This document shows positions 1 through 7,785 of a stretch of DNA of 64,000 nt, one piece after another. Numbering within the stretch: the first letter of the stretch is position 1; each line of letters opens with the position of its first letter. The position numbers were made by a program, and so were the translations under genes. Origin of the DNA: an uncultured Allorhizobium sp. (GTDB lineage: Bacteria > Pseudomonadota > Alphaproteobacteria > Rhizobiales > Rhizobiaceae); the NCBI GenBank assembly GCA_958439205.1, contig OY288189.1, positions 2,805,001 through 2,869,000 on the forward strand. Reading direction: 5' to 3'. The notes under the pieces are model-generated. The model made no database searches, had not been told where the DNA came from, and was given only the letters and a program-made list of their open reading frames with translations.

Positions 1-462
1 CTTGCCGACAACCGTGTACTGGCCGTTCAGGAAGCCGCCTTCGGCGAACATGATGAAGAACTGCGAGTTGGCCGAGTTCGGGTCCTGGCTGCGGGCCATG
101 CCGACCGTGCCGCGCTCGAAGGGCACGCTCGAGAATTCAGCCTCGATGTCCGGCAGGCTGGAGCCGCCGGTGCCAGCGCGACCGGGCTCGAAACCGTTTT
201 CCATGTCGCCGAACTGGACATCGCCGGTCTGGGCCATGAAGCCCTCGATGACGCGGTGGAAGGCGACGTTGTCATATTCGCCCTTGGCTGCGAGATCCTT
301 GATCTGCGCGACATGCTTCGGTGCGACGTCCGGCATCAGCTGGATCACGACCGGGCCGTCCTTGAGCTGGATGGTCAGGAAGTCTTCGTTGGACTGGGCC
401 TGGGCGGAGCCGAAACCGGCGACGGCCAGGAGGAATGCGGTTGCGAGTTGGACGAGCTTCAT
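1..462 (-). CDS. Cyclophilin-type peptidyl-prolyl isomerase, exported (3' end outside window)
   Basis: Catalyses cis-trans isomerisation of X-Pro bonds, probably in the periplasm. The ATG is at 460-462 and the frame stays open to base 1, so 154 residues are visible and the C-terminus is missing. Residues 1-22 form a signal peptide ending in GFGSAQA. The cyclophilin core follows: the FHRVIEGFMAQTGD stretch carries the active-site Arg, Phe and Gln, and the segment SQFFIMF is the usual later motif. The start lies 29 bp above the stop end of coaD-side sequence, and both genes read leftwards, so co-transcription with coaD is likely. Rhizobia usually carry a second, cytoplasmic cyclophilin directly downstream; that region is not visible here. 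Confidence 0.9.
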   Translation of the reverse strand, partial: MKLVQLATAFLLAVAGFGSAQAQSNEDFLTIQLKDGPVVIQLMPDVAPKHVAQIKDLAAKGEYDNVAFHRVIEGFMAQTGDVQFGDMENGFEPGRAGTGGSSLPDIEAEFSSVPFERGTVGMARSQDPNSANSQFFIMFAEGGFLNGQYTVVGK

Positions 463-490
463 GATCACTCCCGTTCTGAAAAATTGCGGC

Positions 491-985
491 TCAGCGGCCG
501 TATCTGGAATTGAGGGCAGCCAGCACCGGGGCCGGCACGAAGGGGCCGACATCTCCACCCATGGCGGCGATCTGGCGAACCAATGTGGCCGTTATGGGCC
601 GCGAGGCGGTCGCAGCCGGCAGAAAGATGGTCTGGATATCCGGTGCCATGGTGGCGTTCATGCCGGCCAGTTGCATCTCGTAGTCGAGATCCGTGCCGTC
701 GCGCAGGCCACGCAGCATGATGCTGGCGCCATGACGTCGGGCGGCATGAATGGTGAGATCGGAGAAGGACACGACTTCGAGGTCCCCTGCCCGCGCCGGC
801 AGCACCTCAGCCAGCGAAGCCCGGATCAACTCGGCGCGCTCCTCGAAGCTGAAGAGCGGCGTCTTTCCCGGGTGCGTCCCGATCGCCACGACCAGACGTT
901 CCACGAGCTTCATCGCCTGCACGAGAACATCAAGATGACCATTGGTCATCGGATCGAAGGAGCCAGGATAAAAAGCGGTCGCCAT
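491..985 (-). CDS. coaD: Phosphopantetheine adenylyltransferase
   Basis: Penultimate step of coenzyme A synthesis: transfers AMP from ATP to 4'-phosphopantetheine. The 164-residue length is normal for the family. The nucleotidyltransferase signature is at the N-terminus ([16 protein letters not shown], with the T/HxGH-type NGH motif at about residues 15-17), followed by [13 protein letters not shown], which contributes substrate-binding residues. The gene lies 28 bp upstream of the exported cyclophilin and downstream of the gyrA-side microprotein region. gyrA and coaD both point left, so gyrA-coaD-cyclophilin is the order of transcription, as commonly seen in rhizobia. Confidence 0.96.
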   Translation of the reverse strand: MATAFYPGSFDPMTNGHLDVLVQAMKLVERLVVAIGTHPGKTPLFSFEERAELIRASLAEVLPARAGDLEVVSFSDLTIHAARRHGASIMLRGLRDGTDLDYEMQLAGMNATMAPDIQTIFLPAATASRPITATLVRQIAAMGGDVGPFVPAPVLAALNSRYGR

Positions 986-1100
986 GAGAGCCCGTTCTTT
1001 GGTTTCGCCCGCCTTTTGTCATGGAAGGCCTGAGTTCGCAAGCGTGCAAGCGGAGGCTTAAGGTCACGTTTCGGCTCGCTCCCCGCCATTTTCCAGCGCT

Positions 1101-1136
1101 GAACCACAGATGAACGGCCCATTCAAGGTCGTTTCA
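1101..1136. promoter_or_regulatory. GAAC/TTCA repeat element, copy 1
   Basis: GAAC at 1101, GAAC at 1112, TTCA at 1122 and TTCA at 1133: two direct 4-mers on an 11-bp pitch, followed after 6 bp by two near-complementary 4-mers on an 11-bp pitch. The architecture is identical in copy 2 (1304-1339), and spacer bases are partly shared (CAGAT, GGC, AGG, then GGCGG after the element). It ends 60 bp before the ATG of a possible microprotein gene at 1196. An 11-bp pitch is typical of OmpR/PhoB-type response regulators, but GAAC-N7-GAAC is also the reverse complement of the alphaproteobacterial LexA box. The cognate regulator is not known to me. Confidence 0.5.
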
Positions 1137-1195
1137 GGCGGGGCACCGTAGAACAGCATCGTTGCACCAACCCGCCAAGCCACAAGGTCGTTCCC

Positions 1196-1354
1196 ATGCT
1201 GGTCCTTCTCATCGCCGCCGCCATCGCCGCATCCCTGCTCGTCGAACTCGGCCTGATGGTCGTTCGAGATCAGATCGAGGCGTCGCAATTCGATTGCAAA
1301 GATGAACGCCAGATGAACGGCGTGTTCAAGGGGACTTCAGGCGGCGGTTGGTAA
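1196..1354 (+). CDS. Possible single-span membrane microprotein (52 aa)
   Basis: An open frame of 52 residues starting at an ATG 8 bp after AAGG. Residues 1-23 are strongly hydrophobic (MLVLLIAAAIAASLLVELGL), like one membrane helix, and a charged tail follows. I do not recognise a family. The last 15 or so codons coincide with copy 2 of the GAAC/TTCA element, so the C-terminal sequence may simply be translated regulatory DNA. This lowers confidence that the whole frame is a real gene. Copy 1 of the element lies upstream in the position expected for a promoter. Confidence 0.35.
   Translation: MLVLLIAAAIAASLLVELGLMVVRDQIEASQFDCKDERQMNGVFKGTSGGGW
1304..1339. promoter_or_regulatory. GAAC/TTCA repeat element, copy 2
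   Basis: GAAC at 1304, GAAC at 1315, TTCA at 1325 and TTCA at 1336, with spacers of 7, 6 and 7 bp exactly as in copy 1. A -10-like TACACT lies at 1364-1369, about 25 bp after the last TTCA, so the distal repeats would cover the -35 region. The downstream gene is the microprotein at 1438, 99 bp away. The conserved geometry in two places argues for protein binding rather than chance. Confidence 0.5.
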
Positions 1355-1437
1355 ACATCTTCCTACACTGTGCGGGAACTATTTCCGTGCGCAAACATTT
1401 TACGGCTGCGAATGCCGGTACGCAAAGGACTAAAGCA

Positions 1438-1590
1438 ATGCATGACAAGGTTACCCTGATCAACCTCGTATGGATGATGATGATGACTGCCATGGTTGCC
1501 ACCTCCGCAACCTTTTACATCAAAGACAGCGGCGACGCTGCTTTCTACGGCCCGCCGATGACCGCCCGCTACCACAGCTTCGGGCATTAA
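1438..1590 (+). CDS. Hypothetical membrane microprotein (50 aa)
   Basis: A 50-residue frame beginning MHDKVTLINLVWMMMMTA, with AGGA about 8 bp before the ATG. Residues 6-26 are hydrophobic and unusually rich in methionine (four in a row), fitting a single membrane span. A polar C-terminal tail follows (FYGPPMTARYHSFGH). The next small gene starts 62 bp downstream on the same strand, so the two may share a transcript. I recognise no family. The upstream repeat element, the ribosome site and a terminator downstream at 1871 support a real transcription unit. Confidence 0.5.
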   Translation: MHDKVTLINLVWMMMMTAMVATSATFYIKDSGDAAFYGPPMTARYHSFGH

Positions 1591-1652
1591 TCGGAAATCA
1601 AATCTTCGCCGCTAGAAAAGCAACAACCCCGCTGAAAATGAAAGGAAAGCCC

Positions 1653-1787
1653 ATGTTTATCACCCTGTCGGTACTGGCTGCCCTGATCAGCGGTATGTTT
1701 GTTGCCTCCGTTGTTTCGACGATTGCCGCATTGAAGCGCGAAGACGATGACTTCCGGGCCATGATGGAACGCCGCAAGGCATTCTGA
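1653..1787 (+). CDS. Hypothetical membrane microprotein (44 aa)
   Basis: A 44-residue frame starting at the ATG at 1653, chosen over the in-frame ATG at 1638 because AAAGGAAAG sits just before it at ribosome-site distance. The first 27 residues form one hydrophobic helix (MFITLSVLAALISGMF onward). A charged tail follows, with an acidic patch EDDD and a basic end MERRKAF, typical of small inner-membrane regulators. No family is recognised. It is probably the last gene of a unit starting near 1370, and a strong hairpin-terminator lies 84 bp after its stop. Confidence 0.5.
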   Translation: MFITLSVLAALISGMFVASVVSTIAALKREDDDFRAMMERRKAF

Positions 1788-1870
1788 GACCGATCCCAAG
1801 CGGTCACAGTCGGTGGATCCACACGCCGGCCCAACGAAGACCGCATCGAACTTGATGCAGACCTCCAGCA

Positions 1871-1906
1871 AAAAGCCCGCTCGGATCACAAGTCCGGCGG
1901 GCTTTT
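1871..1906 (+). terminator. Rho-independent terminator after the microprotein genes
   Basis: Arms AAAAGCCCGC (1871-1880) and GCGGGCTTTT (1897-1906) pair, with an inner CGGA/TCCG extension. The 3' arm ends in a T run, which favours plus-strand termination. Confidence 0.7.
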
Positions 1907-1937
1907 AGTTATTCATTCAATCAACTCGGTAGTCTGA

Positions 1938-1959
1938 AGCCGGCCCCGGAGGGCCGGCT
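1938..1959 (-). terminator. Hairpin just after the gyrA stop
   Basis: AGCCGGCCC (1938-1946) pairs perfectly with GGGCCGGCT (1951-1959) across a 4-base loop, 5 bp beyond the gyrA stop. There is no clear T run on the minus strand, so it may act as an RNA-stabilising or partial terminator hairpin. Confidence 0.45.
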
Positions 1960-1964
1960 CTTGA

Positions 1965-4766
1965 TCATTCCGTCGGCGTTTCGCTGCCGGCGTCTGCGAT
2001 CGTGGCAGCCGTGCCCTCGCCTTCGACGCCTTCTGCGGCTTCGACGACGTCCTCATCGCTTTCCGGCTCGCTGATACGCTCGACCGATACGACCTTCTCG
2101 TCCTTGGCCGTCGAGAAGATGGTCACACCCTTGGTCGCGCGGCTCGCGATACGGATGCCGTTCACCGGCACGCGGATCAGCTGGCCACCGTCGGAGACGA
2201 GCATAAGCTGGTCTTTTTCCTCGACCGGGAAGGCCGCAACCAGCTCGCCGATTTCCGCCGTCTTCGACGTGTCGGTGGCGCGGATACCCTTGCCGCCACG
2301 ACCGGAGGTGCGGAAGTCGTAAGACGACGAACGTTTGCCGAAGCCCTTGACCGAAACGGTCAGCACGAACTGCTCGCGTGCCTTCAGTTCCTGATAGCGG
2401 TCTTCCTGCAGCTCGCCCTCTTCGGCAACTTCTTCGCCGACCAGTGCAATATCGTCCTCTTCGACGCCGCTTGCGCGACGCTCGACAGCGGAGCGCTTGA
2501 GATAGGCTGCGCGTTCCCATGGCTCGGCATCGACATGGCCGAGGATGGTCATCGAGATCAGTCGGTCGCCATCTGCCAGGGTCAGACCCCGCACGCCAAT
2601 CGAGTTGCGGCCGGCAAAGACGCGGACTTCATCGACGGGGAAGCGAATCGCCTGGCCGAGTGCGGTCGTCAGCAGCACGTCGTCGTGCTCCGTGCAGGTC
2701 TCGACACCGAGGATCTCGTCGCCTTCTTCCTCGAGCTTCATCGCGATCTTGCCGTTGCGGTTGACCTGGATGAAGTCGGAAAGCTTGTTGCGGCGAACCG
2801 TACCGCGGGTCGTCGAGAACATGACGTCGAGGTTGCCCCAGCTCGTTTCGTCCTCTGGCAGTGGCATGATCGAAGTGATGCGCTCGCCGGGCTCCAGCGG
2901 GAACATGTTGATCATCGCCTTGCCGCGCGAGGTCGGGGTGCCGATCGGCAGACGCCAGACCTTTTCCTTGTAGACGATGCCGCGCGAAGAGAAGAACAGC
3001 ACCGGCGTATGTGTATTGGCGACGAAGAGACGGGTTGCGAAATCCTCGTCCTTCATGGCCATGCCGGAGCGGCCCTTGCCGCCGCGCCGCTGGGCACGGT
3101 AGGTCGTCAACGGCACGCGCTTGATGTAACCGGCATGGGACACGGTCACGACCATGTCTTCGCGGGCGATCAGGTCTTCGTCGTCCATGTCAGGACCGCC
3201 GTCGACGATCTGGGTGCGGCGCGGGGTGCCGAATTCGTCACGGATAGCGCTGAACTCGTCCTTGACGATCTGCTGGATGCGGATGCGCGACGACAGGATG
3301 TCGAGATAGTCAGAGATCTCGACGCCAATCTTGTTCAGTTCCTCGTCGATTTCGTCGCGACCCAGAGCCGTCAGGCGGGCGAGACGCAGTTCGAGGATGG
3401 CGCGGGCCTGCTCTTCCGAGAGGTTGTAGGTCAGATCGTCGTTGATCCGGTGACGCGGATCGTCGATCAGGCGGATCAGCGATTCAACGTCATGGGCCGG
3501 CCAGCGGCGGGTCATCAGCTGCTCGCGGGCGGTTGCCGGATCCGGCGCCTTGCGGATGAGCGCTATGACTTCGTCGATGTTGGCGACGGCAATCGCGAGA
3601 CCGACCAAGACATGGGCGCGCTCACGGGCCTTGCGCAGCAGATACTTCGTGCGGCGGCTGACCACTTCCTCGCGGAAGGAGACGAAGGCGCGCAGCATGT
3701 CGAGCAGAGTGAGCTGCTCAGGCTTGCCGCCATTCAGCGCCACCATGTTGCAGCCGAAGGAGGTCTGCAGCGGGGTGTAGCGATAGAGCTGGTTCAGGAT
3801 GACGTCGGCATTGGCGTCGCGCTTCAACTCGATGACGACGCGGTAACCCTCGCGGTCGGATTCGTCGCGCAGGTCCGAGATGCCCTCGATGCGCTTTTCG
3901 CGCACGAGTTCGGCCATCTTCTCGATCATCGTCGCCTTGTTCACCTGGTAGGGGATTTCGGTGATGATGATCTGTTCGCGGTCGCCGCGCATCGGCTCGA
4001 CGCGGGCCACGCCGCGCATGACGACGGAGCCACGGCCCGTTTCGTAAGCCGACTTGATGCCCGAGCGGCCAAGGATCATGGCGCCGGTCGGGAAGTCCGG
4101 GCCCGGGATGATCTGCATCAGTTCCGGCAGCTCGATGGCCGGATTTTCGATCAGCGCCGTGCAACCGTCGAGTACTTCGACGAGATTGTGCGGCGGGATG
4201 TTGGTCGCCATACCGACGGCGATACCGCCGGCGCCATTGACCAGAAGGTTCGGGAACTTGGCGGGAACGACGACAGGCTCCGACATGGTGCCGTCGTAGT
4301 TGTCGCGGAAGTCGACCGTTTCCTTGTCGAGGTCGTCGAGCAGCGCGTGCGAGACCTTCTCAAGGCGGCATTCCGTGTAACGCTGGGCGGCCGGTGGGTC
4401 GCCGTCGACGGAACCGAAATTGCCCTGACCGTCGATCAGCGGCATCCGTAGCGACCATGGCTGCGCCATACGGGCCAGCGCGTCGTAGATCGCGGAGTCG
4501 CCATGCGGGTGATACTTACCCATGACGTCACCGGTGACGCGGGCGCTCTTGACGTATTTCTTGTTCCAGTCGAGCCCGAGCTCATTCATGCCGTAAAGGA
4601 TACGGCGGTGGACGGGCTTGAGCCCGTCACGCACGTCGGGAAGTGCGCGGCTCACGATAACGCTCATCGCGTAATCGAGATAGGACCGCTGCATTTCCTC
4701 CATGATGGAAATAGGCTCAATGCCTTGCGGGAACTTGCCGCCGCCGGGAGTGCTTTGATCAGTCAA
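1965..4766 (-). CDS. gyrA: DNA gyrase subunit A
   Basis: Breakage-reunion subunit of DNA gyrase, introducing negative supercoils with GyrB. 933 residues; the extra length relative to E. coli lies in acidic insertions (for example around [17 protein letters not shown]) and a glutamate-rich tail, as in other rhizobia. The catalytic tyrosine is Y130 in AAQRYTE. The quinolone-resistance region has S91 and D95 ([10 protein letters not shown]), the positions equivalent to E. coli S83 and D87, so it is of the susceptible type. The GyrA box QRRGGKG is present near residue 556, confirming gyrase rather than topoisomerase IV. A long open frame on the opposite strand is only codon-bias shadow. Confidence 0.98.
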   Translation of the reverse strand: MTDQSTPGGGKFPQGIEPISIMEEMQRSYLDYAMSVIVSRALPDVRDGLKPVHRRILYGMNELGLDWNKKYVKSARVTGDVMGKYHPHGDSAIYDALARMAQPWSLRMPLIDGQGNFGSVDGDPPAAQRYTECRLEKVSHALLDDLDKETVDFRDNYDGTMSEPVVVPAKFPNLLVNGAGGIAVGMATNIPPHNLVEVLDGCTALIENPAIELPELMQIIPGPDFPTGAMILGRSGIKSAYETGRGSVVMRGVARVEPMRGDREQIIITEIPYQVNKATMIEKMAELVREKRIEGISDLRDESDREGYRVVIELKRDANADVILNQLYRYTPLQTSFGCNMVALNGGKPEQLTLLDMLRAFVSFREEVVSRRTKYLLRKARERAHVLVGLAIAVANIDEVIALIRKAPDPATAREQLMTRRWPAHDVESLIRLIDDPRHRINDDLTYNLSEEQARAILELRLARLTALGRDEIDEELNKIGVEISDYLDILSSRIRIQQIVKDEFSAIRDEFGTPRRTQIVDGGPDMDDEDLIAREDMVVTVSHAGYIKRVPLTTYRAQRRGGKGRSGMAMKDEDFATRLFVANTHTPVLFFSSRGIVYKEKVWRLPIGTPTSRGKAMINMFPLEPGERITSIMPLPEDETSWGNLDVMFSTTRGTVRRNKLSDFIQVNRNGKIAMKLEEEGDEILGVETCTEHDDVLLTTALGQAIRFPVDEVRVFAGRNSIGVRGLTLADGDRLISMTILGHVDAEPWERAAYLKRSAVERRASGVEEDDIALVGEEVAEEGELQEDRYQELKAREQFVLTVSVKGFGKRSSSYDFRTSGRGGKGIRATDTSKTAEIGELVAAFPVEEKDQLMLVSDGGQLIRVPVNGIRIASRATKGVTIFSTAKDEKVVSVERISEPESDEDVVEAAEGVEGEGTAATIADAGSETPTE

Positions 4767-4961
4767 ATCAGGTCACGATCTTTGTTCGGAATCACTGGGA
4801 AATTTATAGCGGAACACGCGCGCGCGCGCCAATTTCGAGGCTGGTTATAAACAGGCTTTTGCGGCTGCGGAAAGGCATTTCTCTCAATATCTTGGGCCTC
4901 AGCCTTGCAAGGCCACCAAGGCTTCGGCTTTATGGGCCTTCGCACAGGAGAATTCGACACC

Positions 4962-5591
4962 ATGGCCATGACCGACACGATGATCAGCGCCTTTACCACC
5001 CTGCTGGTCACCGTCGACCCGCCGGGGCTCGCGCCGCTGTTTCTCGGCCTGACACAGGGCATGACCCGGGCGCAGCGCCAGCAGGTCGCGGTGCGCGGCT
5101 CGGTCATGGGCTTTGCGATCCTCACCGTGTTTGCGCTGTTCGGCGCCACCATTCTCGGCGCGCTCGGCATCTCCATGGGCGCCTTCCGTATCGCCGGCGG
5201 CTTGATGCTGTTTGCGATTGCCTTCGAGATGATCTTCGAGAAACGCAACGAGCGTAAGGAGAAGACGACGGATGACGCTATCACCAAGGATCATATCCAC
5301 AACCTCGCCGTCTTCCCGCTTGCCATCCCGCTGATCGCAGGTCCGGGCGCGATCTCCGCCACGGTGCTGATCTCCGGCACGATGGATGGATGGATCGGCA
5401 AGCTGCAGCTGGTTGCGGTCATCGGCGTGGTGCTGGGCCTCGTCTTTGTCTCGCTGTACCTTGCCGAGCGCCTCAACCGCTTCCTGGGCGTGACCGGCCG
5501 TGCGCTGCTCACACGCCTGCTCGGCGTGCTTCTTGCGGCACTTTCTGTCCAGTTCGTCGTTGACGGGGTGAAGTCTGCCTTTATCGGCTGA
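4962..5591 (+). CDS. MarC family integral membrane protein
   Basis: A 209-residue protein with about six membrane spans and the MarC/NAAT family features: DPPGLAPLFLGLT in the first helix region and PLAIPLIAGPGAI in the middle. Function is unsettled: the family is named for the E. coli multiple-antibiotic-resistance locus, but transport of small solutes or amino acids has been suggested for some members. The start at 4962 is preferred to an upstream in-frame ATG at 4905 because GGAG lies about 10 bp before it. The stop is 10 bp before the DUF2254 gene, so the two probably form one transcript. Confidence 0.85.
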   Translation: MAMTDTMISAFTTLLVTVDPPGLAPLFLGLTQGMTRAQRQQVAVRGSVMGFAILTVFALFGATILGALGISMGAFRIAGGLMLFAIAFEMIFEKRNERKEKTTDDAITKDHIHNLAVFPLAIPLIAGPGAISATVLISGTMDGWIGKLQLVAVIGVVLGLVFVSLYLAERLNRFLGVTGRALLTRLLGVLLAALSVQFVVDGVKSAFIG

Positions 5592-5601
5592 GGAAACCCG
5601 T

Positions 5602-6879
5602 ATGACACAAGATCCAGCCGTCTCAAGCCGCTGGCGATTCATCTTGAAGCAATTCAGCCGGCGGCTCTGGGTGCGTGCTTCGGCCATCGGTGCGATCGGT
5701 GTGCTGGCGGCAGTGCTGGCGGCCGTTGCAGAGCGTTTCGTCCCCTTCGAGATCCCCGGCTCGATCAAGGCCGACTCGGTCGATACGATCCTCAACATCA
5801 TCGCCTCCAGCATGCTGGCCGTGACGACGTTTTCGCTGAGCGCAATGACCTCGGCCTATGGTTCGGCGACCAGCAATGTAACGCCACGCGCGACGAAGCT
5901 GCTGATCGAAGACACGGTGACGCAGAACGTGCTTTCGACCTTCGTGGGGTCCTTTCTCTACGGGATTGTCGGCATCGTGGTGCTGCAGACCGGCGCCTAC
6001 GGCGACCGGGGCCGCGTCATCCTCTTCGTGGTCACGATCGGCGTTATCGCGCTTATCGTCTTCCAATTGCTGCGCTGGATCGATCACCTGACCACGCTCG
6101 GGCGTGTTGGCGAGACGACAAGCCGGGTCGAAGATGCGGCAGCTCGGGCAATCGAGGCGCGGCGGCAGAACCCTTATCTGGGCGGCAGCCCCCTGCCGGA
6201 CAGGAAAGGCACAGATGCTGATGGCATGACGCCGGTGAAAGCCGGCGCTATCGGCTATGTCCAGCACATCGACATGCAGGCACTCTCAGCGCTTGCCGAG
6301 CGGATCGACGGTGAGATCCACCTCAGCGTCAATCCTGGCGCCTTTGTCTATCACGACAGCACTATCGCCTATTCTACCTCGGTGGCCGCTGTGCCGGAGG
6401 ATGACATCGCGCCGGGGGATGCGTTGCGACGCGCCGTAACTATCGGGAACGAACGCGACTTTGATCAGGATCCCCGTTTCGGACTGGTCGTGCTTAGCGA
6501 GACCGCGCAGCGCGCGCTGTCTCCGGCGGTCAATGATCCCGGTACGGCGATCGATGTCATCGGGCGCGCCACCCGGCTGCTCAGCACATGGGCCGAACCC
6601 ATCGAGGAACAGGAACCAAAGTTTACCCGCGTCTTCATACCGGCTCTGACGGCTGACGACCTTTTCGAAGACGCCTTCATGACGATCGCCCGCGATGGCG
6701 CAGCCCAGGTCGAGGTTCAGCTTCGGCTGCAGAAAAGCCTCTCAGCGCTATCACGGCTCGGAGGATCCGATTTTCGGGCCGCAGCACGACGCCAGGCCGC
6801 CCTTGCTCTGTCGCGTGCCGAAAAGGCCTTGCCGATCGAGGCTGATCTCAAGCGATTGCGCGACGATCTGAGCGACTAA
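5602..6879 (+). CDS. DUF2254 family membrane protein
   Basis: 425 residues. The N-terminal part has four predicted membrane spans (about residues 25-45, 65-90, 110-135 and 140-160), with the recognisable segment LAVTTFSLSAMTSAYGSATSNVTPR broken across spans two and three. The remaining 250 residues are soluble and include ALSPAVNDPGTAIDVI, characteristic of DUF2254. The biochemical function is unknown. It begins 10 bp after the marC-like gene and is convergent with ssb. Confidence 0.85.
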   Translation: MTQDPAVSSRWRFILKQFSRRLWVRASAIGAIGVLAAVLAAVAERFVPFEIPGSIKADSVDTILNIIASSMLAVTTFSLSAMTSAYGSATSNVTPRATKLLIEDTVTQNVLSTFVGSFLYGIVGIVVLQTGAYGDRGRVILFVVTIGVIALIVFQLLRWIDHLTTLGRVGETTSRVEDAAARAIEARRQNPYLGGSPLPDRKGTDADGMTPVKAGAIGYVQHIDMQALSALAERIDGEIHLSVNPGAFVYHDSTIAYSTSVAAVPEDDIAPGDALRRAVTIGNERDFDQDPRFGLVVLSETAQRALSPAVNDPGTAIDVIGRATRLLSTWAEPIEEQEPKFTRVFIPALTADDLFEDAFMTIARDGAAQVEVQLRLQKSLSALSRLGGSDFRAAARRQAALALSRAEKALPIEADLKRLRDDLSD

Positions 6880-6971
6880 CTGGGTATCTCACCTCCTGAA
6901 ACGGCGAACGCCCCGCATGAGCAGGGCGTCCGGGAAATCCAGGTGTTGTTTGTTCGGCGAGACCCGCCGGC

Positions 6972-7517
6972 TCAGAACGGGATGTCGTCGTCGAGATCGC
7001 GGGAGAAGCCGCCGGAAGGGGCACTGCCGCCGCGGCTTGCGCCACCGGAAGAGCCACCACGCGACGGTGCCGGCGCACCATAGCCGCCGTCGTAACCACC
7101 GCCGCCGCCACCGTAATCGGCGCCGCCGAAGTCATTGCCGCCGCGCGCGCCGCCAGCGCCATCACCGCGACCGCCAAGCATGGTGAGGTTACCGTTGAAG
7201 CCCTGCAGGACGACTTCCGTCGAGTAACGGTCGGCGCCGGTCTGGTCCTGCCACTTGCGGGTCTGGAGCTGGCCTTCGACGTAAACGGTCGAGCCCTTCT
7301 TCAGATACTGCTCGGCGACCTTGCAGAGGCCTTCGTTGAATATGACGACCGAATGCCATTCGGTCTTTTCCTTGCGCTCGCCGCTGTTCTTGTCGCGCCA
7401 GCTTTCCGAGGTCGCGATGCGCAGGTTGGCGATCGGCCGTCCGTCCTGGGTCCGGCGGATTTCGGGATCGGCTCCGAGATTGCCGATCAGAATGACCTTG
7501 TTGACGCTACCAGCCAT
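6972..7517 (-). CDS. ssb: Single-stranded DNA-binding protein
   Basis: Binds ssDNA during replication, recombination and repair. 181 residues from the ATG at 7517, preferred to the in-frame GTG at 7526 because AAGG lies 8 bp before it. The OB fold occupies about residues 1-110 ([16 protein letters not shown] at the start). A glycine-rich flexible linker follows, and the acidic tip DDDIPF at the very C-terminus recruits partner proteins. It is divergent from uvrA; the shared 268-bp region carries a LexA box, so SOS induction may affect both. Confidence 0.97.
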   Translation of the reverse strand: MAGSVNKVILIGNLGADPEIRRTQDGRPIANLRIATSESWRDKNSGERKEKTEWHSVVIFNEGLCKVAEQYLKKGSTVYVEGQLQTRKWQDQTGADRYSTEVVLQGFNGNLTMLGGRGDGAGGARGGNDFGGADYGGGGGGYDGGYGAPAPSRGGSSGGASRGGSAPSGGFSRDLDDDIPF

Positions 7518-7629
7518 GACACTCACCTTACTGCCGCGCCGCCGCGGCGTTCAAAATCCAATCAAATGCCACCTTATCCCATCCGCTTCGGCGATTGGGC
7601 GGTGACCGGCTTAAATCCACAGCGAAAAT

Positions 7630-7644
7630 GTTCTTTATTTGTTC
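7630..7644. promoter_or_regulatory. LexA (SOS) box
   Basis: GTTC at 7630-7633, seven bases, then GTTC at 7641-7644: an exact match to the alphaproteobacterial LexA consensus GTTC-N7-GTTC. It lies in the divergent ssb-uvrA region, 113 bp from ssb and 141 bp from uvrA. SOS control of uvrA is established in related bacteria. Confidence 0.8.
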
Positions 7645-7785
7645 TAATGTTTCTCTATGATCCTGTCAACAGAATCGAAATTCCGCCGTGGTGGCGCCTT
7701 GCGCCTCGACTCGGGAGCTTCGTTGACTACATAAGGACAGTTCTCCCAGGAACAGTCCCCTTCCCTTTGCCGATCAGAGCCTGAC

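Noticed and set aside
1062..1151. Open frame ending at the first GAAC/TTCA element
   Set aside because: It has no start codon after the previous stop except within the element; its similarity to the second copy is at the DNA-element level.
2535..4451. Long open frame antisense to gyrA
   Set aside because: Codon-bias shadow: the sequence is low-complexity in D/V/A/R, has no family resemblance and lies wholly over a certain gene.
6908..6929. ACGCCC/GGGCGT hairpin between DUF2254 and ssb genes
   Set aside because: Only 6 bp of stem around a 10-base loop and no T run.
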